Shown piece after piece: positions 35,544 through 44,700 of a stretch of DNA of 64,000 nt. This stretch comes from Undibacterium sp. 5I1 (GTDB taxonomy: Bacteria; Pseudomonadota; Gammaproteobacteria; Burkholderiales; Burkholderiaceae_D), in contig NZ_JAVIWI010000001.1 of NCBI RefSeq assembly GCF_034314085.1, forward strand, positions 2,108,001 through 2,172,000, written 5' to 3'. Each line of letters starts with the position of its first letter. The stretch's first letter is position 1. A model generated the notes under the pieces. It did no database searches and was not told where the DNA came from. It saw nothing but the letters and a program-made list of their open reading frames with translations. The position numbers and the translations under genes were made by a program.

Positions 35544-36776
35544 ATGAGCGATATCAAAAAAGTAGTGTTGGCCTATTCCGGCGGCCTGGATACCTCAGTC
35601 ATTCTGAAATGGCTGCAAGATAATTATCAATGCGAAGTCATCACCTTTACGGCCGATCTTGGTCAAGGTGAAGAGCTGGAACCAGCGCGTCAAAAAGCGA
35701 TCAAATTTGGCATCAAGCCTGAGAATATTTATATCGATGATGTCCGTGAAGAATTCGTACGTGATTTCGTTTTCCCGATGTTTCGCGCCAACACGATTTA
35801 TGAGGGTGAATACTTGCTGGGTACATCGATCGCCCGTCCGCTAATTGCTAAACGTCTGATTGATATTGCCAAGGCAACAGGTGCCGATGCGATCTCACAC
35901 GGCGCGACCGGCAAAGGCAATGATCAGGTACGCTTTGAACTAGGTGCATACGCGTTGATGCCGGGCGTAAAAATCATCGCGCCATGGCGTGAATGGGATT
36001 TATTGTCGCGTGAAAAATTGATGAAATATGCGGAAGATGCCGGCATTGAAATCGATCAAAAGCATAAGAATGGCGGCGCACCCTACTCCATGGATGCCAA
36101 CCTGCTGCACATCAGTTTTGAAGGTCGCCATCTGGAAAACCCTAGTGCCGAAGCAGAAGAAAGTATGTGGCGCTGGACTGTTAGCCCGGAAGCGGCTCCC
36201 GATCAGGCCGAGTATCTGGATATTGAATTTGAGCATGGCGATATCGTCGCGCTCAATGGCGTGCGTATGTCACCTGCAACCGTATTAACCGAGTTAAACC
36301 GCTTGGGTGGCAAGCACGGCATTGGCCGTCTGGACTTAGTAGAAAACCGTTATGTCGGCATGAAATCACGTGGCTGCTACGAAACACCAGGCGGTACCAT
36401 TATGTTGCGCGCGCATCGCGCAATTGAATCCATCACATTAGATCGTGAAGTCGCACATCTGAAAGATGATCTAATGCCACGTTACGCCAGCATGATCTAC
36501 AACGGTTACTGGTGGGCACCAGAGCGTGTCGCACTGCAAACACTGATTGATCACACACAGCAAACAGTCAATGGCTGGGTACGCCTGAAGCTGTATAAAG
36601 GCAACGTGATCACCGTGTCACGCGACTCCAAAACAGATTCTCTGTTCGACATGACTATTGCGACTTTTGATGAAGATGGCGGCGCCTACAATCAGGCAGA
36701 TGCAGGTGGATTTATCAAACTCAATGCATTACGTATGCGGATCGCCGCGAATGCGCGCGCAAAACGCGGTCAATAA
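35544..36776 (+). CDS. argG: argininosuccinate synthase
   Basis: Joins citrulline and aspartate with ATP to argininosuccinate, the step after ArgF. The 410 residues have the N-type ATP pyrophosphatase loop [11 protein letters not shown] near the N-terminus, plus [14 protein letters not shown] and [17 protein letters not shown]. Length and full N- and C-termini are normal. An intrinsic terminator follows. Confidence 0.98.
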   Translation: MSDIKKVVLAYSGGLDTSVILKWLQDNYQCEVITFTADLGQGEELEPARQKAIKFGIKPENIYIDDVREEFVRDFVFPMFRANTIYEGEYLLGTSIARPLIAKRLIDIAKATGADAISHGATGKGNDQVRFELGAYALMPGVKIIAPWREWDLLSREKLMKYAEDAGIEIDQKHKNGGAPYSMDANLLHISFEGRHLENPSAEAEESMWRWTVSPEAAPDQAEYLDIEFEHGDIVALNGVRMSPATVLTELNRLGGKHGIGRLDLVENRYVGMKSRGCYETPGGTIMLRAHRAIESITLDREVAHLKDDLMPRYASMIYNGYWWAPERVALQTLIDHTQQTVNGWVRLKLYKGNVITVSRDSKTDSLFDMTIATFDEDGGAYNQADAGGFIKLNALRMRIAANARAKRGQ

Positions 36777-36801
36777 AAGTCTTTTTTAAACCCGCAAATC
36801 T

Positions 36802-36835
36802 AACAGCTCGTGATTTCTATACGGGCTGTTTTTTT
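36802..36835 (+). terminator. intrinsic terminator of argG
   Basis: Stem AACAGCTCGT / ACGGGCTGTT with a 9-base loop and a T7 tract. Confidence 0.85.
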
Positions 36836-36891
36836 AGGGCTTTCCACTGAATTTATCTTCAAATAACTCTTAGCACTTATAGGTCATAGCC

Positions 36892-37206
36892 ATGACAACT
36901 CAATTCGATCAAGTCAGTGTCGTTAAAAAAGCGAATATCTATTTCGACGGCAAATGTGTTTCACATACCGTTTTATTCGCCGATGGCAGCAAAAAAACGA
37001 TAGGCGTTATCTTCCCATCCAGTCTGGTGTTTAACACAGGCGCACCAGAACTAATGGAAGTCACCGCTGGCAAATGCCGCATCCGCTTAGCGGGCGAAGA
37101 TCAGTGGAACGAGTATCAGGGCGGACAAGAATTCAGCGTACCTGGCAACTCCAGCTTTGCAATTGAAGTGACCGAGACATTGGATTACGTTTGTCACTTT
37201 GAGTAA
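36892..37206 (+). CDS. ppnP: pyrimidine/purine nucleoside phosphorylase
   Basis: A 104-residue cupin-fold enzyme (formerly DUF1255/YaiE) that phosphorolyses several nucleosides. The family pattern is clear: [44 protein letters not shown], and [13 protein letters not shown]. It lies after the argG terminator and so likely has its own promoter. Confidence 0.94.
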   Translation: MTTQFDQVSVVKKANIYFDGKCVSHTVLFADGSKKTIGVIFPSSLVFNTGAPELMEVTAGKCRIRLAGEDQWNEYQGGQEFSVPGNSSFAIEVTETLDYVCHFE

Positions 37207-37218
37207 ACGATTAATAGA

Positions 37219-37304
37219 ATAAATGGGGGAGTATAGGAAGAAACATATGTTAATGTCCAGACTTTCTATGGACGATTAAAAATACACCCCTGTAGTATAT
37301 TTTA
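37219..37304 (+). repeat. AT-rich palindromic repeat, copy 5 (divergent)
   Basis: The right half (TGTCCA...TATGGACGATTAAAAATAC...GTAGTATATTTT) matches the family. The left end is altered: it reads GGGGGAGTATA, as if the left terminal segment were inverted. It lies between the convergent ppnP and murB. Confidence 0.75.
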
Positions 37305-37379
37305 AGGACAGAGCGCAAACGGTCCGTAATATATGAAATTTGTAAGAACAGATGGTGAACCTAGGTCACATGAACTCAG

Positions 37380-38408
37380 CTAGGCAAACACGGGCTCAAT
37401 CTCAAGATTAACACCAAATTTTAACGCAACATCATGTTGAATCTGCTTCGCTAATTGACGTACATCCTCCCCTGTAGCGCCGCCGCGATTGACCAATACC
37501 AAGGCTTGTTTCTCATACACCCCGGCTCGTCCCAGTGATCGCCCTTTCCAACCAGCCTGTTCGATCAGCCAACCCGCAGCTAATTTAAATTGCCCATCCG
37601 GCTGCGCGTAACTGACCAAGTCTGTATAGCTTTCTAATAAGCGCTTACGCAGATCCGCGCTCACAATCGGGTTTTTAAAAAAACTACCTGCATTCCCGAT
37701 CACTGCAGGGTCAGGTAATTTATTTTGTCGAATAGCGATAATGGCGTTGCTAATATCCACGGCTAGCGGCGCATGAATATGTTGATCAGTTAAAAACTTC
37801 GCTACGTCGGCATAGTTGATATGTGCTTGCCATTGTTTTGGTAAGGCAAACGTAACATCCAAAATAAGCAGTCGGTCTTTATACTGATGCTTAAAAATGC
37901 TGTCTCTGTAAGCAAATTTACATGCCTCTTTATCCAGCACGATAATCTCGCCGGTAACAAAATCAAACGCACTCAGACTATAGAAATAATCCTGCATTTC
38001 TACGCCATAAGCACCGATATTCTGAATCGGTGCAGCGCCTACCGTACCTGGAATTAACGAGAGATTTTCTAAACCGCCATAACCTTCTGCCAATGTCCAC
38101 AGAACAAACGCGTGCCAGTTCTCGCCTGCTTCGGCTTGTAAGTACACATACTCAGCGTCCTCCGCTAACTTATGCTTTCCCATCAAACTCATTTGTATTA
38201 CTAGTGCATCAAGCCGATCGGATAGTACGAGATTGCTACCACCGCCTAAAATCAGACGCGGTAGAGTAGACAAAGTAGGATCTGCATGCAAGCTAAGCAA
38301 TTGTTCGCGCGTTTGAAGTTGCAAAAAAGACCTGGCCTTAGCTGCAATCCCGAAGGTATTGAGCTTTTGCAGCGGATAATCGTGTTGAAGAGGAAGTTTG
38401 TTTGCCAT
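37380..38408 (-). CDS. murB: UDP-N-acetylenolpyruvoylglucosamine reductase
   Basis: FAD enzyme that reduces UDP-GlcNAc-enolpyruvate with NADPH to make UDP-MurNAc for peptidoglycan. The 342 residues (type I MurB size) show LGGGSNLVLSD for FAD binding, the catalytic Ser in GNAGSFFKNP and the C-terminal Glu in LEIEPVFA. The start at 38408 gives the conserved N-terminus; an open extension upstream would overlap the yajQ promoter. Confidence 0.97.
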   Translation of the reverse strand: MANKLPLQHDYPLQKLNTFGIAAKARSFLQLQTREQLLSLHADPTLSTLPRLILGGGSNLVLSDRLDALVIQMSLMGKHKLAEDAEYVYLQAEAGENWHAFVLWTLAEGYGGLENLSLIPGTVGAAPIQNIGAYGVEMQDYFYSLSAFDFVTGEIIVLDKEACKFAYRDSIFKHQYKDRLLILDVTFALPKQWQAHINYADVAKFLTDQHIHAPLAVDISNAIIAIRQNKLPDPAVIGNAGSFFKNPIVSADLRKRLLESYTDLVSYAQPDGQFKLAAGWLIEQAGWKGRSLGRAGVYEKQALVLVNRGGATGEDVRQLAKQIQHDVALKFGVNLEIEPVFA

Positions 38409-38494
38409 AAGCGCAGAATTATAGCCTTTGGCCTGTCGTACCTGCCTGCATTTGCTAAAATGATGCACGTTAATTTTTTCACTAAGGAAGCATC

Positions 38495-38986
38495 ATGCCC
38501 TCATTTGATACCGTCTCTGAAGCCAACATGGAAGAAGTCAAGAATGCGGTGACGCAATCGAACAAAGTCATCACTAACCGCTTCGACCTTAAAGGCACTA
38601 GCGCCAAAATCGAACTGAAAGACAAAGAACGCGAAATCATTATTTTTGGCGACTCTGATTTCCATCTTGAACAAATCATGATTGAAGTAACGCAAACTTT
38701 AGGCAAACGTAAAGTCGATGTGCGCTTCCTTGACATGGGTAAGATCGATAAAATTGGCGGCGACAAAGTCAAACAAGTCATCAAAGTTAAAAATGGCATT
38801 GAGACAGAAGACGCAAAAAAAATCGTTAAGGCACTCAAAGAAAGTAAGCTCAAAGTACAAGCGACAATTCAGGGGGATGCAGTACGGGTCACTGGTGCCA
38901 AGCGTGATGATTTGCAAGAGGCGATGGCGCTGCTGCGTAAGGATATTAAAGATTTGCCGCTGGAATTTAATAACTTCCGCGATTAA
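38495..38986 (+). CDS. yajQ: YajQ family nucleotide-binding protein
   Basis: A 163-residue cytoplasmic protein of the YajQ/DUF520 family, with [19 protein letters not shown] at the start and [14 protein letters not shown]. Xanthomonas and Pseudomonas homologues bind c-di-GMP, and others bind nucleic acid. AAGGAAG lies upstream of the start. It is divergent from murB with an 86-base gap. It may be another c-di-GMP protein in this window. Confidence 0.96.
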   Translation: MPSFDTVSEANMEEVKNAVTQSNKVITNRFDLKGTSAKIELKDKEREIIIFGDSDFHLEQIMIEVTQTLGKRKVDVRFLDMGKIDKIGGDKVKQVIKVKNGIETEDAKKIVKALKESKLKVQATIQGDAVRVTGAKRDDLQEAMALLRKDIKDLPLEFNNFRD

Positions 38987-39082
38987 TTATTAGCAATGAG
39001 TTTTAAATATAGTTTTCAGGAACTGCTTTAAACTCGCTGCGCCTCTTTGCTTTTACAATCATTTTTTAGCTGCAAACCACCT

Positions 39083-39727
39083 ATGAAAATTTCCTCGCGT
39101 TTGCTCTGCTTACCACTGTTGTGCTGTGTATTATCGTCAGCATTGGCAGCGGAAATTGGCGTAGTTGGTTTGTTCCCAGGTAAAGCCGTGCTAGTGGTAG
39201 AAGGCAATCAACCGAAAACGTATTCCGTCGGCAGTACCATCACCAACGGCATCAAATTAATTGCGGCAGATAATGAGACTGCCACGATTGACGTCAATGG
39301 CAAACGCCAGGTATTAGCGATCGGGCAGTATGTACACAGGGCGGCGGCCAGCACCAGTAACAACGTCGTATTGCAGGCAGATTCTCTCGGGCATTTCACC
39401 GCTAAAGGCCAGATCAACGGTGGCAGTAGCTTAAATATGTTAGTGGATACTGGCGCCAGTCTGATTTCCATTCCTGCGGCAGATGCGGTACGACTTGGTA
39501 TCAACTACAAAGCTGGCCAATTAGGCCGTGCTAACACGGCTAATGGCATTGTGACAGTCTATAAAATCAGACTAGATTCGGTCAAAATTGGCGACCTAGA
39601 ATTACAGCAGGTAGATGCATCTGTGCTTGAGGGTGGTCTTACATTTACTCTGCTCGGCATGTCATTTTTAAACCGTGTAGAAATGCGGCGTGAAGGCGAT
39701 CAAATGACTTTGACCAAACGCTTTTAG
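39083..39727 (+). CDS. retropepsin-like aspartic protease, TIGR02281 type
   Basis: A 214-residue secreted or anchored protein with a signal peptide (cleavage after ALAA near residue 19). The active-site block MLVDTGASLISIPAADAVRLGI gives the single DTGA motif of the clan AA family, so the enzyme should work as a dimer. The substrate is unknown. The start at 39083 places the signal peptide correctly; an earlier ATG adds a polar tail. A terminator follows. Confidence 0.9.
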   Translation: MKISSRLLCLPLLCCVLSSALAAEIGVVGLFPGKAVLVVEGNQPKTYSVGSTITNGIKLIAADNETATIDVNGKRQVLAIGQYVHRAAASTSNNVVLQADSLGHFTAKGQINGGSSLNMLVDTGASLISIPAADAVRLGINYKAGQLGRANTANGIVTVYKIRLDSVKIGDLELQQVDASVLEGGLTFTLLGMSFLNRVEMRREGDQMTLTKRF

Positions 39728-39751
39728 AATAAACCCAGATTTATTTGGAAA

Positions 39752-39797
39752 CGTGAAAAAGGCTGAAGAGTAATTGACTCATCAGCCTTTTTCATCT
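39752..39797. terminator. bidirectional intrinsic terminator
   Basis: Stem GTGAAAAAGGCTGA / TCAGCCTTTTTCAT, extended by GAGT/ACTC. It separates the protease from the convergent DAHP synthase gene. Confidence 0.88.
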
Positions 39798-39827
39798 TTA
39801 AGCTTAGGATTTTTTCTTAGCTTGCTC

Positions 39828-40889
39828 TTATCCCTGCTGCTTAAGACGACGTTGCTTCACCGCCTCGGCCAAGCCTTCTAATACCTTGATGCTGTCATCC
39901 CAGGCAATGCATCCATCGGTTACGGACTGGCCATATAACAACTCTTTACCGGGTATCAGGTCCTGCCGTCCTGCAACCAGATGTGATTCCACCATAACAC
40001 CGACAATACGATTGTCACCGGCAGCGATCTGGCTGGCAATATCAGCGCAGACCGGAATCTGATTGGCTGGATTTTTTGAGCTGTTCGCATGTGATGCGTC
40101 GATCATCAACCTAGATGCCAAACCATTGCTGGCGATATCTTTGCATGCGGCATCAACACTGGCGGCATCAAAATTAGGGGCTTTACCACCGCGTAAAATG
40201 ATGTGGCAATCTTCATTGCCATTAGTGGACACTATGGCGGAGTGACCACCCTTTGTGACGGATAAAAAATGATGCGGATGCGAGGCAGCTTTAATCGCAT
40301 CGACTGCAATCTTCACATTGCCATCAGTACCGTTTTTAAAGCCGACAGGACAAGATAAGCCAGAGGCTAATTCCCGATGGATTTGCGACTCCGTAGTACG
40401 TGCGCCAATCGCGCCCCAGCTAATCAAGTCCGCAATATATTGCGGACTAATCACATCCAGATATTCGGTTCCGGCAGGCAAGCCAAGCTCATTAATATTT
40501 AATAGTAATTCACGAGCAATGCGCAAACCATCATTAATACGGAAACTATTATCCATATACGGATCGTTGATCAAACCTTTCCAGCCGACCGTAGTACGTG
40601 GTTTTTCGAAATACACGCGCATCACAATCTCTAATTCACCGGCAAAGCGCTCACGCTCCTCGACTAGCTTGTGCGCATACTCCATCGCAGCTTTGGTATC
40701 GTGAATCGAGCATGGACCAATGACAACCATGACGCGATCGTCTTGTGCGTGCAAAATACGATGCAAGGCAGTACGTGCATTGGCAGCGGTATCCGCGGCT
40801 TTTTCTGAACAGCCAAACTCACGGATCAAGTGCGAGGGTGGGATCAACTCCTTCATTTCCCGTATACGTAGATCGTCAGTGCGTAGCAT
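39828..40889 (-). CDS. aroG: 3-deoxy-7-phosphoheptulonate (DAHP) synthase, AroG class
   Basis: First step of the shikimate pathway: PEP plus erythrose 4-phosphate to DAHP. The 353 residues are of the short type I (E. coli AroF/G/H) class. Diagnostic strings are MVVIGPCSIHD, KPRTTVGWKGLINDPYMDNSF and DASHANSSKNP. Which aromatic amino acid inhibits it cannot be read with certainty. It begins after an unusual 11-bp periodic leader, described separately. Confidence 0.95.
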   Translation of the reverse strand: MLRTDDLRIREMKELIPPSHLIREFGCSEKAADTAANARTALHRILHAQDDRVMVVIGPCSIHDTKAAMEYAHKLVEERERFAGELEIVMRVYFEKPRTTVGWKGLINDPYMDNSFRINDGLRIARELLLNINELGLPAGTEYLDVISPQYIADLISWGAIGARTTESQIHRELASGLSCPVGFKNGTDGNVKIAVDAIKAASHPHHFLSVTKGGHSAIVSTNGNEDCHIILRGGKAPNFDAASVDAACKDIASNGLASRLMIDASHANSSKNPANQIPVCADIASQIAAGDNRIVGVMVESHLVAGRQDLIPGKELLYGQSVTDGCIAWDDSIKVLEGLAEAVKQRRLKQQG

Positions 40890-40909
40890 GGTGTAGCTCC
40901 CTGTTAGTG

Positions 40910-40961
40910 TTCAATAAGTGTTCAATAAATGCTCAACAAACGTTCAATAAAAATTCAAAAA
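40910..40961. repeat. five 11-bp phased repeats in the aroG leader
   Basis: TTCAATAA or close variants start at 40910, 40921, 40932 (CTCAACAA), 40943 and 40954, exactly 11 bp apart, 20-70 bases before the aroG start. Confidence 0.8.
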
Positions 40962-40970
40962 CTGATTCAT
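40944..40970 (-). CDS. possible Phe/Tyr leader peptide before aroG
   Basis: On the minus strand ATG to TGA encodes MNQFLNFY, with three of eight residues aromatic, 55 bases before aroG. There is no ribosome site, and the nearby terminator is on the wrong side for classical attenuation. In such AT-rich DNA Phe and Tyr codons are common by chance. Confidence 0.15.
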   Translation of the reverse strand: MNQFLNFY

Positions 40971-40980
40971 CAAAATGATC

Positions 40981-41010
40981 AAAAAAAACCGCCATCGCTG
41001 GCAGTTTTTT
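40981..41010. terminator. intrinsic terminator between the cellulose operon tail and aroG
   Basis: AACCGCCA / TGGCAGTT stem with a 4-base loop, A8 on one side and T6 on the other, so it can work both ways. For leftward reading it would end the bcs operon, or act as an attenuator before aroG. Confidence 0.7.
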
Positions 41011-41292
41011 AGAAATTTGGTTGGCTCTTTTTCTTCGTGCGCTTACCGTTTTTCCACCGCCTTTGGCTGGGAATAGCTAAAATAAAAGAAGAAAAAGAAT
41101 TGTGTGAGTTTCATTTAATTAGTGGCTTTTTATTTATTTCTAAAGACTGACTATAATTATTTCAACAATATTTATGGCTTCAAAAAATAAGACGACACTC
41201 ATATTGCATTAAAAACTGGCATTTGGCAAGCGCCTGCATTATGAAATTATGTACACGCATTTTGAGACCACGATAAGACCCGGCGATATGAT
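41011..41292. other. intergenic region downstream of the cellulose operon
   Basis: AT-rich, noncoding. No gene, promoter or repeat recognised. Confidence 0.4.
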
Positions 41293-41706
41293 TTATTTTT
41301 TCCAAAGTGCAGGTGGTTCTGGTGGAACATTCGACTGATTAGGATAAACATTCATAATTGGCTCTTTTCTCTGCGCAAGTAACTGCGGCGTATATCGACT
41401 CATCCAGGTACGTAATTCATTTAGATTAGCCGCGATATCAGTACGATTAGGGCTGAGTTTATTTGCGCGCTCTAACAACGTTAGTGCCTTTTCATTATCG
41501 CCCTGGGCAGCGTAAGCGACGGCTTGATTATTTAAAGCGGAGGCATCGAATGGATTACTTTTTGCCGCCTCTGCAAATTTTTTCACTGCGTTATTGTTGT
41601 CCCCTTGCGCCAAATAAGCCCGCCCCTCTTTTTGAGGATCATCTGCGAGTGCAATTGCCGGCACTATCATCAGCATCGACATCAATAATATAAATTTTGA
41701 AAGCAT
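41293..41706 (-). CDS. small secreted TPR protein at the end of the cellulose operon
   Basis: A 137-residue protein with a signal peptide (cleavage after ALA near residue 21) and two to three TPR units (AYLAQGDNNNAVKKFAEAAKSNP; AVAYAAQGDNEKALTLLERANKLSP). It starts about 6 bases after the BcsC stop, so it is probably cotranscribed. GTG at 41709 is an alternative start. The Pro-rich tail NQSNVPPEPPALWKK has no known role. It is not a standard Bcs protein; a periplasmic helper of BcsC is only a guess. Confidence 0.8.
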   Translation of the reverse strand: MLSKFILLMSMLMIVPAIALADDPQKEGRAYLAQGDNNNAVKKFAEAAKSNPFDASALNNQAVAYAAQGDNEKALTLLERANKLSPNRTDIAANLNELRTWMSRYTPQLLAQRKEPIMNVYPNQSNVPPEPPALWKK

Positions 41707-41712
41707 CACGGT

Positions 41713-44700
41713 TTAATTCCCCAGATAATAAGGTTTAGGCGCTACCGGAGGAAAGACAATTGGCTTTCTTTGTGGCTCAAAGTTATAACGCAAATAAATG
41801 GCGCCAGAACCATCGGTAAAGTCACCGGAGTTGTCTATAGAAAAACGTCCGCCGACAAAAAACTGCGGTGCAATTTGATACTCTAATCCGCCTAATAATT
41901 TGTACTGTATGCCACTATGCGATTGTCCGGGATAGGTCGTTGCGATATTCAGCGTTGGATTAGCGGCAGCAAATGCCTCTAGTTCAGACTGATCTGCTTT
42001 TGAGTTAGGGTAGTAGAGACTACTTTCTTCAGTAAAGTGTTGAATACCAATTGAAGCACCAATCTGATAAGCAAGATTTCCTTTACGTCCGCTCAGGTCT
42101 ATTGGCACACCAAGCGCAATATAATTTTTTGGGCTGAAGTAACCACCTTGTCCGTAGCTGAAATAACGTAAATTCTTTTTATAAAAAAACGACGTCATAT
42201 TCAAACCGGTAGTCGCTACCATATCGCGACTACGCAAGAAGCGCCAATAGGCGCCACCGCCAAGATCAAAGGTACTGTTCGAGGCGACGTTTTTCCCATT
42301 GACTGCTGCATAGCCACCACTGGCATACAGACCGCCATCGTCAACATCATAAGAAGTGTCGAGATGGACACCCGTCTTTGTCACACCACCCCACGTCAGT
42401 CCATACAAACTATCGGTAGTCCCTGCATATGACAAGTAACTATCCGTCACAGAACGGCGTGCGACTTCTACGCCAAAGTTAATCTCATCAACTCTGCTAG
42501 ACCAACGTAAGCCTCCGACCACATTACGGACCGAGAAACCAATTGGACTAGAACCGATATCTACTTTTAATCCGTTTAATTCATAACTCAGACTGAGGGC
42601 AACCCCGTTCGATTTTTCGTTCAATTCTGCAATATTTGACAATCCTGATTGCTGGGCGACGCTCGTGAAAGATTGTTTGGCAAACTTAGCTCGCTCGTTG
42701 ATCTGAATATTTTTTCCAAACTGGCCAGCGACATTAGTATCATTAAGATTCAAGGTTCCAGCATCAAGCGACACCGGAATAATTTTTAGGCCAAACTGTC
42801 CCTGCCCTAAAGAATTTAACTGCAGATCTATGGGAGTTTCCAGATCTTTCAATTGTGATAGACCTACTTCGCCGCTGCGGGCCCTCGCTGCAAAACCGAT
42901 TGACAGCTGTGAGCGGTTTAAGGCATTGAGGGCATCGATCTCACCAATTAGCGATGCCTCTTCTTCAGTGACAGGAGCTTTCGTTAGCGAGGATCGTGAT
43001 ACCGGAGCAGCACTCATAGTTGCAGTTGTTGATGGCAACTGAGTACGGGATACTGGTACAGCCGCGGTGGACACATTATTCATACTTGAGGGACCACCAC
43101 CAGCGAGAACGCGGTTGGGGTTGGTCAAAGTTGTAGACGCCGTAATGCCTGGACTTGGGTTTGTATTAGGCAACGTGCGAGGAATCAAGGCGTTAGAGGC
43201 AGGCGGCAAACCAGTTGAAGCTTTAGATTGCGCTGTTTGAGGCGTATTGGATGCGGTGTTCGCTGCATTCACTAGTGCAACGGCAGGAGTAGTTTGAATT
43301 GCGTTTGATACAGTTGAAGCCGGAACAGCGCCAGTAAGTTTGGTATTAGGCGCGACTTCTCTCAATGCGGGTCTCGGCACAGGAGCATCAGCAACACGTG
43401 CTTTTTTTTCTGCGAATGGATTAAGGGAAAAATTATTGATATCAGTCTCTGGCGCTTGCTCAACCAGCCTGAGTCCATTAGCTCCCATACCTACCATGGT
43501 TTGCTGCGATTGCTCTAAAGCCAATGCTTGCTTAAAATAAGATAGTGCTTTGCTGTTCCGTCCTTGAGCTAGTGCTACTCGCCCAGCCAATGCAATAAAG
43601 CGGGGATTATCTGGCTGCAACTTCATCAAAGCGGATAAATGGTTCTCTGCAATAGGAAAGTCTTTGACTTCTATTGCCGCGTAGACTAAGCCTTGACGTA
43701 CCTCAATATTATCCGGTTCAGTTTGTAATACCCGGGTATACAACTCTTTGGCAGAGTCCATTTCTCCAGCAGCGACAAACATTCTGGCGAGAGCTAACAA
43801 TAAAAGACTGTCCTCAGGGTCTGCAATCAAGTAAGGTTGGATGTAACTATACGCACTAGCCAGTTCACCTGTCTCACGTGCCTTTTCAGCCGATCTTAAA
43901 GCAATCACACGTTGAAGATTTTTAAAAGAAGTCGCTTCAGCTTCTGGCAATTTGGGTACTGCTGCAATCTTTTTAATCACCGGCTCCAACTCAGCATCCT
44001 GATTGGTACGCAACAATACATCTGCATATTGCAACAGCAAACCACTGGACGGCTGCGACATCTTCTGTACTGCTTGCCGTATTAACGTAAGACCACGCTC
44101 CGGATCGCCGTTTTTGATGTAAAGATCCGCAATTGCTCCTACAAATTCGGGCTCACTACCCGCTGCAACTTCAACAAGGGATAAAGTATTTTTAGCTTGC
44201 GGTATATCACCTTGCTTAAGCAATAAGTTAATACGATCTAGCTGAACATAAATCCACATCCGTTTTTGTAAAACAAACATTTCTGGCTTACGTGATTTAG
44301 CAGGAATTCTTTCCATAGTAACCAAACCCTCCCACCACAATTGTTGCTGCGCGCTCAACAAGGCGCTCACATATAAGGCATCGGGCTGAGGATTATCAAC
44401 ATTAGTTAACGGATCAAGCAAAGAACGCGCTTGCCCTGGCATGTCATGTTTTAAGTAAAGCTGCGCTAAAGCGAGGCGCATCCAGACATTATCCGGCGCT
44501 ATCAAAATAGCATCCTCCATAGCTAATTGAGCACCAGCCAGATCACCAGCTGTTTCTGCCAATTTTGCTTTCTCCAAATAGTCGTTTGCTTTTATATCAG
44601 ACAAGCTAGCAAGCTGTGCCGGCGACATATAACTGCTTAAAGCATCTAAATCCTTAATCCGCTTTTGCAACATCAGTACATTGATCAATCCACTGAGTGC

